Source of the DNA: Rhea pennata | Taxonomy: Eukaryota; Chordata; Aves; Rheiformes; Rheidae | Length of the DNA: 64,000 nt | Assembly (NCBI RefSeq): GCF_028389875.1 | Contig: NC_084670.1 | Location: 13,673,383-13,737,382, forward strand | Reading direction: 5' to 3' | Part shown: positions 49,001 through 58,620 of the stretch, piece after piece | How the letters are laid out: each line of letters opens with the position of its first letter | Position numbering within the stretch: position 1 is the stretch's first letter | The notes under the pieces: model-generated | What the model was told of the DNA's origin: nothing | Seen by the model: only the letters and a program-made list of their open reading frames with translations | Databases searched by the model: none | Position numbers and translations under genes: made by a program

Positions 49001-50782
49001 GTGTTTATCAGATACAGAAACGTATACTCTATTTGTAGATTGCAAAAATTTCAGATTTAAGTTTTGCAATCAGTACCTTAAAGGGAACAAATTCAGATTA
49101 TACTTTTATCCTTTTCAGAATATCTGTGGCATCAAGATCATTTTATGCAGTCAAAGGTACAGAACTTCACTTGTTACTTAGATTTAGAATAAAGGTAATA
49201 ATCATTTCACTTTTGTAAATATAACAAATCATAAATTGTTTTCCTTATCTTATGGCAATAGGCAGACAAACAGAATCATAGCAAGGAGTGAAAATGAACA
49301 TATGTTAGAAACATCCAACATTTCTGAGTGGGATTTGCAATCTCCTGGTTTCAAGATGACATGAAATTAATACCGAATGCTTTGATACCCTAGAGAAATC
49401 ACTCTTAACACTGTTTCCATAGAAGAAGGAAGCTGTACAGTCTGGCTATACAAAACATATTTTTCTTCACATTTCCCTAACTAGAGACAGAGAGTGTCTA
49501 GGATAAGTTAAAGCAGGTTAGAGCAGAAAGCCAGGAAAGTGCAGTAGAATATTATTAATTGTAGATCAACTTGTGCTACACTATGGGGCAATTTTAAAAG
49601 TTCTATCCAAAATTAATATGAAGGTGATTTAGTTGTACAAAACAGAAAAAGAAATGTTATAAGGGACTTTTGAATATTCATGTCTGTTCCAAATAGTACC
49701 AACTCAGCCATAAGCCAGCAACAATAGCAATGGTAAAGACCGTAGCAAAGTGCCTAGTTCTGATTCATTTATTATACAGAAATGCAAACCATACAGTCTT
49801 ATAGCTAGGATAGCAAATAAAAAAACCCAAATATTTACTTGGTGCTATTGCTAATAAAATCATTTGTGACTTATCAGATACAAAGTATCCAAATATACAG
49901 TAAAATGGATAACAGCATAGTTTCTCGCAGCGTAATCTGAGAACTGTGGAAGACATTTTTAAGGTTGCAAACTTCCAGACAGCCACACTTTCAAAATTTC
50001 AAATAAGTTGGGACAAGGAACATACTAGTGATTCCAGCATTGTAAGATGATTTGAATAAAAGGAAATACAAGATATTGATAGGCTTTACTTTAGGAACCC
50101 GCTAAGATCTAGAAAATACAAGGAAAAACATTTGAAGAAAGTGCTTTTTCAAATACACAACAGCCAAAATAATGATTTATTTTCCTGAACATTTATGAAT
50201 AAAAATGAAAGCTGTAGCCACAGAGCTTGTCTTCTATAGAGCCGCATAATTTTGCAGCAACTTGCCTCTTGAGACAACTAATGAATTCACATAGAAGCAG
50301 AATTTTGTAAGAAATTCTGAAAATAGCTATCCTTAAAAGTTTCTCTGGAATGCTGGCTTGTTTCATGACTCGGAAACCCAGCCAGGGTGCATTTGCTTTC
50401 CAGAAAAAAATTACTTCATCTTTTTAAGAGATACTAGTAAGACTTGGCCAAAGGCTCTGTTCTGCACTGAACAACCGCTTACATTTATTGGATAGCAGGA
50501 CAGGGGAAAAGAAATCTCAGTGATTAAAAAAGTGTTGATGATTATGAGTAATTTCAAGTATTAAAAGCATTATTCAGTATTAGGCTCTATCTAATACCAA
50601 GTTAAACTCTTTTATTCCATTTAGCTAAAAGTTCTCAACCCATACTTTGTTGAATATGAGTTCAAGTTCAACTGTTGTATGACAGTTTCATCAACTGTTC
50701 TGTTATCTTTGCTAATAAGCCATCTGGCATGGTGTCATCTTCTACTGAAAACAGGTGTTTGAGCCAATTCTCATTTGTTACA
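42865..50782 (-). CDS. Unrecognised multi-exon protein-coding gene between PIGK and AK5
   Basis: Eight candidate exons chain on the minus strand: 50782-50673, 49943-49839, 48656-48578, 48441-48371, 47450-47259, 46526-46391, 43720-43487 and 43036-42865. Entry/exit phases run 2/1, 1/1, 1/2, 2/1, 1/1, 1/2, 2/2, 2/stop, so every junction stays in frame. The chain gives about 365 codons before TGA at 42867-42865, with the N-terminus not identified. The last three exons are best supported; the first three are tentative. The product looks globular, with a central beta-rich part, a C-x2-C-x19-C-x2-H cluster and no signal peptide or clear membrane helix. I cannot name it. From memory its order of motifs faintly recalls M1AP, a vertebrate meiosis protein, but I would not transfer the name. 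It lies in tandem with PIGK, its stop 565 bp from the PIGK ATG. Confidence 0.55.
43487..43720 (-). CDS. Unknown gene, exon with Cys/His cluster
   Basis: A 234-nt exon with acceptor TTTTCATTCAG and a near-consensus donor AAAG|GTAATG, open through 77 codons. It encodes MSIRKTYAWFRMHHQDPADH, then ILLMGKAVDQ, and a basic segment with SICNKCKEQR and, 19 residues after the second Cys, CIYH. The C-x2-C-x19-C-x2-H spacing could bind zinc. This is the strongest exon of the candidate gene: long open frame, good sites, and phase agreement on both sides. Confidence 0.68.
43721..46390 (-). other. Presumed intron of the unknown gene
   Basis: Separates the two exons that share a split Ser codon. It contains the purine-rich AAAAG microsatellite. 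A 95-codon plus-strand frame at 44.29-44.58 kb has no supporting splice or family evidence. Confidence 0.4.
45667..45752 (+). repeat. (AAAAG)n microsatellite with AAAGAGAG interruptions
   Basis: An unbroken purine strand of about 86 bases. Blocks of AAAAG are interrupted twice by AAAGAGAG at regular spacing, giving a higher-order period. It is polypurine/polypyrimidine, so triplex-forming DNA is possible. Confidence 0.9.
46391..46526 (-). CDS. Unknown gene, internal exon
   Basis: A frame ending TELMT with donor CAAG|GTAGATG (phase 2) joins the exon at 43720 as a Ser codon. It encodes CSEDELLDYYTIQHYGNYLP then GDMLEICVINYR, a pattern of alternating hydrophobics typical of beta strands. The acceptor is uncertain: AAATAAG before 46526 preserves phase but has a weak pyrimidine tract. 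An alternative start 8-20 bases further in is possible. Confidence 0.5.
47259..47450 (-). CDS. Unknown gene, internal exon
   Basis: An acceptor CAATAG at 47452-47451 opens a frame of more than 70 codons: TVTLELSMMQHPSCLVQHEY, FPPEQYQLLQFPGNVAKGAT, KLIAVHNLNSQGNYKCELVH. The preceding exon ends with a single G, which completes a Gly codon. Two donors are possible, TTTG|GTTCAC at 47259 (keeps phase with the next exon) or AAAA|GTAGGC at 47225. The open frame is long for 37-40% GC DNA. Confidence 0.5.
48371..48441 (-). CDS. Unknown gene, short internal exon
   Basis: A strong pyrimidine-rich acceptor (CTTTTTTCCCAAG) and a textbook donor (CTTG|GTAAGTAT) flank 71 nt. The only stop-free frame, AKKNCSFFRVYLIMSKVLCE and EIL plus one base, has the phase the next exon requires. 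A second AG (TTTTTTCAG) lies inside the exon and would shorten it without closing the frame. Confidence 0.5.
48578..48656 (-). CDS. Unknown gene, weak exon candidate
   Basis: This frame begins SGPPNCRSLLAISLTQNLFL and ends LVKVV before donor GAG|GTAAAA. It is included because it is the one piece I found that converts the phase-1 exit of the upstream exon to the phase-2 entry of the downstream one. Its acceptor (GTATGTGAG) is poor, so it may be chance. Confidence 0.3.
48985..49000. repeat. (TA)n microsatellite
   Basis: Eight TA units, in the presumed intron of the unknown gene. Confidence 0.9.
49839..49943 (-). CDS. Unknown gene, internal exon
   Basis: The acceptor GTCTTCCACAG is strong and the donor CCAA|GTAAAT is fair. 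The 105-nt exon is open in phase 1/1: LRLRCEKLCCYPFYCIFGYF, VSDKSQMILLAIAP. The content is hydrophobic and Cys-rich, compatible with a buried helix and strand. Confidence 0.4.
50673..50782 (-). CDS. Unknown gene, most 5' exon of the chain (tentative)
   Basis: The acceptor TTTCTTTACAG is strong. The frame VTNENWLKHLFSVEDDTMPD, GLLAKITEQLMKLSYN is amphipathic and looks like folded protein. The donor ACAACA|GTTGAA that keeps phase is weak, and without it the frame stops two codons later. The same frame stays open upstream to about 50.89 kb, so the exon may start earlier. Confidence 0.33.
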
Positions 50783-51116
50783 CTGTAAAGAAAGCATTCA
50801 TTGAAGTTGGTGACTAAATTCAGACTATGTTCTTGTACGTCAGCAGAAAGGCAGGACAAATTTTGAATTAATTTTCGAAGAGAACATTTTCATGGTTAAA
50901 ACATTTGCCAGTTTCTCTCAGGCTACCTCTCAGTGCATCTCATTGCATTTAAGATGCAATTTCTTCATCCTGTCCTTATTCTGTATTCTAATTTTTATCT
51001 ATTATGCTCATTCAAAAGCACTTAGCTCAATCAAAATCCCCACCACAAAAGATATGTCTCTTAGAATAGAATTCAGATTTGTTAGCCAACAGCTTCCTGT
51101 GTTATCGCCTTCTCAG

Positions 51117-51297
51117 GGTTAGAGAAAAGGGTTTTGATGGTCATCTCCCACTTTATTATAAAATACGAAAAGCAAGCAGAGCTTTAGCTCTAATGAAACT
51201 AGGTACTTTAACAGCGAAACAACAAACACCAGTGGTTGACAGGCATTTTGACAACTATTGCTTCATGGAGAATATTGAACGATTGCCGAATTTGGCA
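51117..51297 (+). CDS. Candidate plus-strand exon of unknown gene
   Basis: The acceptor TTATCGCCTTCTCAG and the consensus donor GCA|GTAAGTGAC flank 181 nt that are open in phase 2/0: VREKGFDGHLPLYYKIRKAS, RALALMKLGTLTAKQQTPVV, DRHFDNYCFMENIERLPNLA. All three frames of the opposite strand contain stops across it. I do not recognise the family. No flanking exon with matching phase was found with confidence, so it may be a relic, part of an antisense gene, or chance. Confidence 0.4.
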
Positions 51298-51320
51298 GTA
51301 AGTGACTCTTCAGTTCTTAC

Positions 51321-51395
51321 CAGAACTCTACAGTCCTGCAGTGACTGGCTTCCAAGAAGAGCACCTGCCAGTGTTATTCCATTGTGAATCACAAA
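51321..51395 (-). CDS. Possible additional upstream exon of the unknown gene
   Basis: A 75-nt phase 0/0 frame, FVIHNGITLAGALLGSQSLQ and DCRVL, ends at a good donor CTG|GTAAGA. The acceptor, after a T-rich run, is ACCGAG. Its phase does not match the next candidate exon at 50782, so at least one further exon would be needed. It is antisense to the downstream flank of the plus-strand exon candidate at 51117-51297. Confidence 0.22.
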
Positions 51396-52489
51396 CTCGG
51401 TTGTAAAAAAATATATTTTGCTATTGTACATCCTTTTGCAGTGTCAAAAAGCAAGCATTTTTTCTTAACTTTTATTTTATTCTTTAACTTGTATGTACAA
51501 CCGGACCAAAATTAGCAATAGTGCTTTTGTCTTACTACAAAGAATTGAAATTTTGTAATTGCAAGTATCCTATGGGCTTTTTCATATTTGAAAAAGCCTA
51601 ATCTGGAATACTTCTTGATTCTAGTGCTAGGTTAAAAAAAAAGATTATATTATACTAACTTCCATCTCTCTCTCCATGATTTGACATAACAAAGTGTTGT
51701 GCCCCTGAAAAGATACAAATAACAAAAATTGTTAAGGGTTTGCAGTGTGAGCAATCCCTGAAACGATGTGATAAGACTCATTCACATTGAAAGCTGGCAT
51801 TACTTTCAATTCATTTAGCTTTGTATTTAAGAAAAAAAATCAAGAGGCTTATCTTTTCAAGAGCAGCACTTTGTATCAAGGCAATGTTCAAGTAGGGAAG
51901 GTGATTGAATAACAGCTTATAGAAGTAATGTCCTGAGGCACTGATTCATTCTACCACTCAAATAAAACCCAAATGATAAGTAGCAGGTTTCTAATGGTCT
52001 TAAACTCCTTAATGTTTCCAGGAGGAAGTCTAATAGCTGTGCTTGAATTCTCTTTCTGTTTCCGCAACCCTCCCCCAGCCCTAAAGGCATTTTTCTGTTC
52101 AAGCTTCTTTTATTAATCAGTTTTTGCTGCGTTTGTGTTCGCTTTTTTTCTGCAGCTTCCTTAGTTAGATGGATTCCTTTAGTTCACTGAGAGTAAACAA
52201 AAGGAACTGAAACTGTTGCATTATCAGTATCCATCTGGGGACAGTTCACATGATTAGAACATTAAAATCTATAGTTAGATGCTATTTACAAGGAAAAGTC
52301 AAGGAGATGATGGGAAAAAATGGTATAACATATTTCTAAGTCATTCACAACTCAGCGGCAAATGATTTCAAGTGTTTTTAATCAGTTACTAAAACACAGT
52401 GGAAAACAAAATAATCCTTCACAAAACCACTTTCTAGAACATGTTGGAGAGAAAATTTCCTTTTAAGTGACATAAACTAAAAGTGAAAA

Positions 52490-54250
52490 GAATTAAGAAA
52501 CCAAACTACACCAGATTAGACTGAAAGTCCATCCAGCCCACTGTCTTCTCACCAGTAAGGATCAGCAACCTTAGGGAAATGAGTTAAGAACAGTGAAAAC
52601 TTCTACAGAATCTCTCTGTCTTCCATTTCTCTAAAGCTCAAGGACTTTCAGCGGTGGTAACTTTGAACATAAATTACATAATGCCTGTATTAGGACATCT
52701 TCAGAATATCTAATTATTATAAGCAAGATCAAGGTCAAGGACCTAACTAGAAGTGGGAATTATTTGAGAAAATTTGACAGAACAGCTAAAACACTAACAT
52801 CCAATGACTGAAAAAAGATAACACTGATTAAAACGCAATTTGGGTTAAAAAGAAGGGTATATAAAAATGAGGAAAAGATCTATTAAAAAATACTAGAAGC
52901 TGTAAGTTTCAGGAAAGGAAACAAAAAGACATAAAAGTCAATGGTCAGCCAAAGGTAGGATTAAAAAGAGCTATTCTTCTATATAGAAGAAAAAGGATCC
53001 TAAAAAATCCTAACAATGTTACTCAAATATGATTGCATACATATAACAAAAGCAATTGGAAGCCTTCAGTAAATATTTCTCTTCTGTATATGGAGAAATA
53101 AACAGGTAATATAATTATATCACAGTATGATAACAAAACACTCTCCATTACAACAGCAGTCAAATAAGCATTACAAATAGTAGCCACTAAAAACAACTGA
53201 GTAAATTTATGTATCTGGTAACTGGTATCAGAGTTTTAAAACAGCTGGAAAAGGACACTTGGGGGGCTGCTAACAACCCTTGAAACATCTGCGTTCTGGA
53301 AATACGTCAGACGAGCATTTTAAAAGTATCAGTGTGGTGACCTAGGGAATTATAGTCTGTCCAGCTAACATAGATCAGTAAAAAAGCTGCTAGAAGCCTA
53401 CAGGAATATGATTTCTATGCAATTGAATTAATGCTCATCAACACTAGCTTTTAGTCAATCTACACTGATACTTCTCTTGGCTAATAAAAAATGTGGTCTG
53501 AAGACATTTATTTAGTGTTGTAGGGTATTTTGTTTAAGAAACTTCAATGAATTAAAATTTATGTACATATATTTAGTGGCTAATAGACTGGTCTCAAAAT
53601 TGAAGTGTAAATGAGAAATGTGAATTTGTAGCTTGGAATGGGAACCCATGGGAATTGGGTTTTGGCCATGTGCAATATAACAGTTTTATCAATTATCTCT
53701 TCCCCTCAAAAGCACCGGTAATTCTGAAAGGTAACAAAGACTAGGGAAGTTATAACTAACGAATGGGACAGCTCATTGCTACCAAGCAATCTGAATTATC
53801 GGTAAATTGGCTGCAAGCAGATACATGAAGTTACACGTCTAGGCATAAGGAACAGAGGTTGATTCATGGAGTGAAGGAATCTATGTGGGAAAACAGCAGA
53901 CTGGAAAACAGACCTGCCAGAAGCCTGACAGATAACCAGCTAAGGATGAATCCCTCTGCAACACTGAGGCCAATGCAGAAATTCAATCCATCAGTGTATA
54001 CACAGCAAAATCAGGACTGTTAGGATGTTATAGGCAGGCTGGATCACGTCAGAACCCTTTCAAAGTCAGCACTGGTGTGACCATTTCTAGAACACAATGT
54101 CCTGTTTGATGCCATAGCTGAAAAAGCCTAGAAAGGATTCAGGGAAGGGTCACAAGAATGATTACACTGTAACATGAAAATAAAAACTACATCTATTTAG
54201 CTTATCAAAAAGAAGGTTAGGGAGTGTCCTGAATCATAGCAGTATTTATT
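52490..54250 (+). mobile_element. Ancient CR1/L3-like LINE relic(s)
   Basis: Scattered recognisable blocks on the plus strand: ACTGAAAGTCCATCCAGCCC at about 52.52 kb, a frame KYFSSVYGEINR near 53.06 kb (the LINE 'FF.SVF' segment), GACCTAGGGAATTATAGTCT at about 53.34 kb, and CAGGGAAGGGTCACAAGAAT at about 54.14 kb, which corresponds to the 3' coding end. The order is right for one element, but divergence is high and boundaries are approximate. Confidence 0.45.
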
Positions 54251-55552
54251 TTTTAATATTTTTCCTCTGCAGATTGAAATACACGTTCTCAAATTTTTAA
54301 CTGATGCAGCCTTCTTTCTTCCCTCCCAGGATTTATACTTGTGTCCACAAAAGTTATATAAAATGGCAGTTCCAGAACTAAGTGAAAATTAAATCCAGAA
54401 ATTAGATTCTGCCGGGCAGAATTTTTGCTACCTTTTGATTAGTGATTTAGGTCACTTAAGTAACCTTTTTAGATATCAGTAGAAAAGAAAAAAGGTTTAG
54501 GAAAGAGCAAAAGAAAAAGGAGGGAAAACAGCAGGTTAAAAACATTGTAGCAAGAAAGTTCAGAAACAGGTTTCTCTCTAAAAGGGAAATATCTTCTTAG
54601 CAGTCTTATATTAATTTACAACACATTATTGAGCTAAGTAAAATACAGAAGTGTAAAGAATTTGTGCATTTACATTAAAATAATGTCTATTTGTCTGACT
54701 GTACCAGGCTGTGTAGGTGGATCAATCCAAGAACATTATTTCTGATTTAATAAAGACATCTAGCAGGGCAGCAGCTTATGTGAATAATTGCAGCCATTCG
54801 TGCTTGAATGGGCACTGGACACAGAAAAAATAGAAGGCTCCTATACAATACTGTGGGATTCAGATGTGATTTTTGAAAACACACTGAAGGCTAAGGGTAC
54901 TACAAAGCTGGTTTAACTGAGGAGAAGCCCCAGAATGATATATTACTGCCAATCACATACTAAGTTCTTATTAGTTCAGCTTCACAGATTTACTGCAGGA
55001 ACCATTGAGAACGAGACTGGAATCAGCCCTACAATATGGAGTCCATAAGCAGGTTTCCAGAAATATTAAATTGTCATTTAGATAGCAAAATTTGTACTTT
55101 CCACTGCAGCTACTTCCTCTCCAAGACAGGTAGGATGTGGTGGAAGTTTCACCAAAGTGACCCTGCTGCTGGTCTCTTCGCAGCAGCACTAAGAGCTCCC
55201 TGGGCTACCAGGACCAGGCAGCGCTCTCCAGTTCAAACCCATGTTCCCATTTTTGTCAGCATTTTGGGGCCAGTGTTATTTTCTAAGGCAGTAAGACCAT
55301 TTCATTTCCATCCGTGCGCTTGATCAGATAATATTAAACGACAAACAGCTAACCTTCAAGCCTTCCAGTTACCCATGTACCTGAAATGATAAATAGCCCA
55401 GCTTCCTAAGGCCCTGTAATTACGGCACTTTTAGTCTTTTGCTGCTGAGGGTCTGCAGAGCCTGCTAGAAATATCTGCCCGTGACCCTGCTTGCTCCACA
55501 CGTTCCAGTAATGCATAGATTTTGCCAAAGGCAAGTGTGTACCTGCTTCTAG

Positions 55553-55808
55553 AAAAGGTGTCATGGTATTAGATCCAGAAATGTTATTTGCAGATACATT
55601 TCATACATTCGGTCCAACAGATATCCTAAATGGTAATACTTTCTTCGGAGGTGGTAATTTCTGTAACATAGAACTAGATTCTGTGCAAAAAAAAATCAAA
55701 TTAGCTCAAAATCATTCTTTTTTTTCAGATAATAATTCAGATGTGCATAAAGATAATGCTTTTATAGCAGAACAGTCAGAATCTTCATTTTCTGATAGCA
55801 TAATATGA
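55553..55808 (+). CDS. Candidate terminal exon, plus strand, unknown
   Basis: The acceptor TACCTGCTTCTAG precedes an 84-codon frame: KGVMVLDPEMLFADTFHTFG, PTDILNGNTFFGGGNFCNIE, and a Ser/Asp-rich tail ending SFSDSII with TGA. AATAAA follows at about 55.84 kb. Composition resembles a disordered C-terminus rather than repeat-derived DNA. Entry phase 2 does not fit directly onto the exon at 51117-51297, so linkage is unproven. Confidence 0.3.
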
Positions 55809-56003
55809 CTGAGCAAAATGCTGAGACGTTATGGTAAAAATAAACAAACATCAGATAGGACTTTACACACACACACAAAAATCACATTCCTGGGGAGGAT
55901 GCCAGGTTGTATGCAAAAACTTGGAAAGCAAGTGAAAAAACATATTTTTCTCTCTCAATCTAGGATTTTGGATGGGATACTAATTTACCCATAAATGCAG
56001 AAC

Positions 56004-56027
56004 ATATATAAATATATATATATATAC
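56004..56027. repeat. (TA)n microsatellite, interrupted
   Basis: TATATAAATATATATATATA in the region between the candidate terminal exon and the AK5 promoter. Confidence 0.85.
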
Positions 56028-56552
56028 TGAAAGCCTCTCTGACACAATGCAGATTTAGATCTTTGTTAAATATCTGTTAAATTAAAAACATAAAAATGTA
56101 AAAAATGCAAAATTGTTAAGTCTCTTTAGCTCTCTCTTCCTAGTATGACATCTTCCATTCATCCTGTCTTAGGACATATGTTATTTTAAGAAGATATCTA
56201 TTTAATTCAACCTGCTTCACATCAAGCTGCATCTAAGATCTTTTAAAAGCAATTCTATCGCTTTTATCTTCTGATTGGGACATTGCAGACTAACCTAATT
56301 TTTACTCACTTAAGTAAAACTAAGATACTGGACTTTTAATTTACAAATAATTTACAATTACTTTACATTTGGATGTATCGAAACCTTACCAAAAGAGAGT
56401 AGGGTTAAAGCTGTGTCCAACATTTCATCACAGGATGAGAAGGACTGCAGAATAATTAAAACTCAGAGCAGAGACTAAAGTCTTCCTTAAACATAACAGC
56501 TATTCCAATTTAGTGACATAACTGCAGCTTGCTTTACTTGGACACCGCTGGA

Positions 56553-56640
56553 TTTATAGAAAATAGAGCCGGAAAGGATCTTAAACCATCTAATCCAAAT
56601 TTCTTTCTAGGATATTTCAGGTGAAGTGGAGATCAGGCCA
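56553..56640 (-). mobile_element. Short CR1-like 3' end relic
   Basis: ATAGAGCCGGAAAGGATCTT followed by AACCATCTAATCCAAATTTC resembles the first bases of a minus-orientation CR1 3' end (compare 15.70-15.76 kb). It is too short and diverged for more than a tentative call. Confidence 0.35.
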
Positions 56641-57230
56641 TCAGTGAAGGAACATTAGAGGCTACTGCCCTGGAGTAACTGGCTGACTGAACACTTGGAC
56701 AACCTTCCTGTCCCATTTGCCTGAAGAAGCTCCTGGAACTTCCCTGGGGACAGGGATTATCAAGTCAGGGAATGAAAAAGGACTGGAAGCCTCTGCAGGA
56801 GGAAGGACAATATTTTCCTGGAAGGCTGGAGGTAGGGCAGAGTAAAAAAGAGGCAGTTTAACTGCAGAAAGAAGGACATTGCTGCATATGACAGAGAGAA
56901 AAACTGATGCTGCTTCACATACACATCTACACACAAGAGGGAGAAGCTTCTTAAAAGACTCCAGGAAAAAAAAAACACCCAATGTCTAAAGAATACTGAG
57001 ATATGGAAAACAGTTGTTCAGCTTGCATTTATGTAACTTTTAGGATTTGCATCAGTAAAACTATACGGATGATGTTTGTGTTAGAAAAGGTAGTTAAAAA
57101 AATTAAAAGTCTGATTAGAGCAGCAGGCTTGATATAGGGTAGTTAAGCAAAATATGAAGATTTGTGAAATAATTTACTCTGATTTCTGGTATGCCAGAGA
57201 ATATCACAAAATATGCCCCCTAACTGGCAC

Positions 57231-57717
57231 TCATTAGAGCACATCTAGAGTACTACATCCAGTTTGAGGCTCCCCCCAAAAAGAAAGGTGTTGGTAAACT
57301 AGAGTAAGGTCAGTGGACTGCCACCAAGATTGCCGGGGGCACTTGTCTTTGAGGAGAGGCTGAGGGAACTGGACTTGTTTAGCCTGGAGAAGGCTTCAAG
57401 GGGACATATTAAGCAGCTTTCCAATCCCTGTGAGGAGGTTATCAAGAAGAGGGAGCCAGGCTCTTGGCAGTGGTGCAAAGGTGGACAGAAGACAAATTGA
57501 GGCAACAGAGCTTCTGACTGAATTAAAGGAAATGCTTTCTCTGTAGGAAGACACCAAAGCACCGGGGCAGGTTGCCCAGAAAGGTGGTGCAGTCTCCTTC
57601 CTTGGAGGTCTGCAGGACCAGACTGGATAAAGCCCCCAGCAACCTCGTCTGACCTCAGAGCTGTCCCTGCTTTGAGCAGGAGGTGGGACTGCCGACCTCT
57701 CCGGGTCCCTTCCTGCC
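57231..57717 (+). mobile_element. CR1 LINE 3' fragment next to the AK5 promoter
   Basis: Plus-orientation CR1 3' region, from GCACATCTAGAGTACTACAT through GAGGAGAGGCTGAGGGAACT to the GGTCCCTTCCTGCC end. It is the same part of the element as the 16 kb copy, read in the opposite direction. It ends about 460 bp before the AK5 start codon, directly at the edge of the CpG island. Confidence 0.85.
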
Positions 57718-57779
57718 ATCACAGCTCCTAGCTGATCACGCATGGGGCTTTCACCGGCCCAAAGCGCCTGAAACGCCTC

Positions 57780-58620
57780 AATTTCCAAAATCCCGCAGAA
57801 ATCCTCCCCAGGGGCAGGAGCAGCCGAGACCGCGGCACGGCGGGGGGCGTTCGCGCCGCGGCACCGCGCTCCCCGCCGCCGCCGCGCGCGGGGCGCCCGG
57901 GGGCTGCAACCGCACCGGGCGGGCGCCCCAAACTTCGGCAGGCGGCCTGCGCAGCGCCTCCCGCAGCCGCGCGGCGCGCACGGGGAGGCGGCCGCCCTCC
58001 CGCCCGCGCTCCTCCCCGCCGCGGCTCGCACGCCCGCCGAGCCGCGCCGCGCCGCGCCGCCCGCATTGCATCGCCGCGCTGCGCCGCGCCTGCCGGGCGG
58101 TGCGCGGGGCTCGGCGCTGCCCGCGCCCACCGCGCCCCGGCGCCGCAGCCGCCGCCACCCCCGTCCGCGGCCGGCGGCATGAGCGCCGGCGAGGCCAAGG
58201 ACTATCTGGCCCGCAGGGAGATCCCGCAGCTCTTCGAGGTAGGCGACGGCGGGGACGCGTTTTCCGCCCCGCGGCGGCCGGGGGTCGGGGGAGAAGCCGC
58301 GGTGAAGGTGGCCGGAAGGACGGAGCGGCCCCGCGGCGCCGTCACACCGCGCGGCACCGCACCGCACCGCGCCGGCTGCCCCCTTCCCGCCCCCCGCACC
58401 GCGAGCCGCCGGGGAGAGGGGCGGGTGCCCCAACGGCCGCCGCAGCTGCGGGCGGCGGGGGCGCGCGCGCGGCCCCTCAGCGGCGCCCCGCGTTTGGCGG
58501 CTCTGAGCCGCCGTGTGAGGGCGGGCGCGAACCGGCGGGTCCGCGGGGCGAGGGCCCCGCGCCGGGTCGGGCCGCTGCCGCGGGATTCAGGCAGGCGCTA
58601 CCTGTCACGTTTTTCACGAT
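57780..58620. promoter_or_regulatory. CpG island promoter of AK5
   Basis: About 840 extremely GC-rich, CpG-dense bases surround AK5 exon 1 and extend into intron 1. I see no TATA box near the likely start. A CR1 LINE fragment abuts its upstream edge. Open frames of more than 100 codons on both strands here reflect absence of AT-rich stop codons, not coding. Confidence 0.85.
58179..58238 (+). CDS. AK5: AK5 exon 1
   Basis: Twenty codons, MSAGEAKDYLARREIPQLFE, ending at GAG|GTAGGC (phase 0). The ATG sits in a purine-G context (GGCGGCATGA) inside the CpG island. Residues 6-20 match human AK5 nearly exactly. Confidence 0.94.

Noticed and set aside
49118..49156. Plus-strand 38-nt block with both acceptor (CCTTTTCAG) and donor (AAAG|GTACAG)
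   Set aside because: Too short to judge. Splice-like pairs of this quality are common in AT-rich DNA and no neighbour was found.
53048..53106. Plus-strand mini-exon KYFSSVYGEINR in phase with the 55553 exon
   Set aside because: The peptide matches a LINE coding segment and lies inside the degraded LINE relic, so the phase agreement is probably coincidence.
55036..55323. 95-codon plus-strand frame near 55.1 kb
   Set aside because: The opposite strand is also open over much of it. No family likeness and no supporting splice sites.
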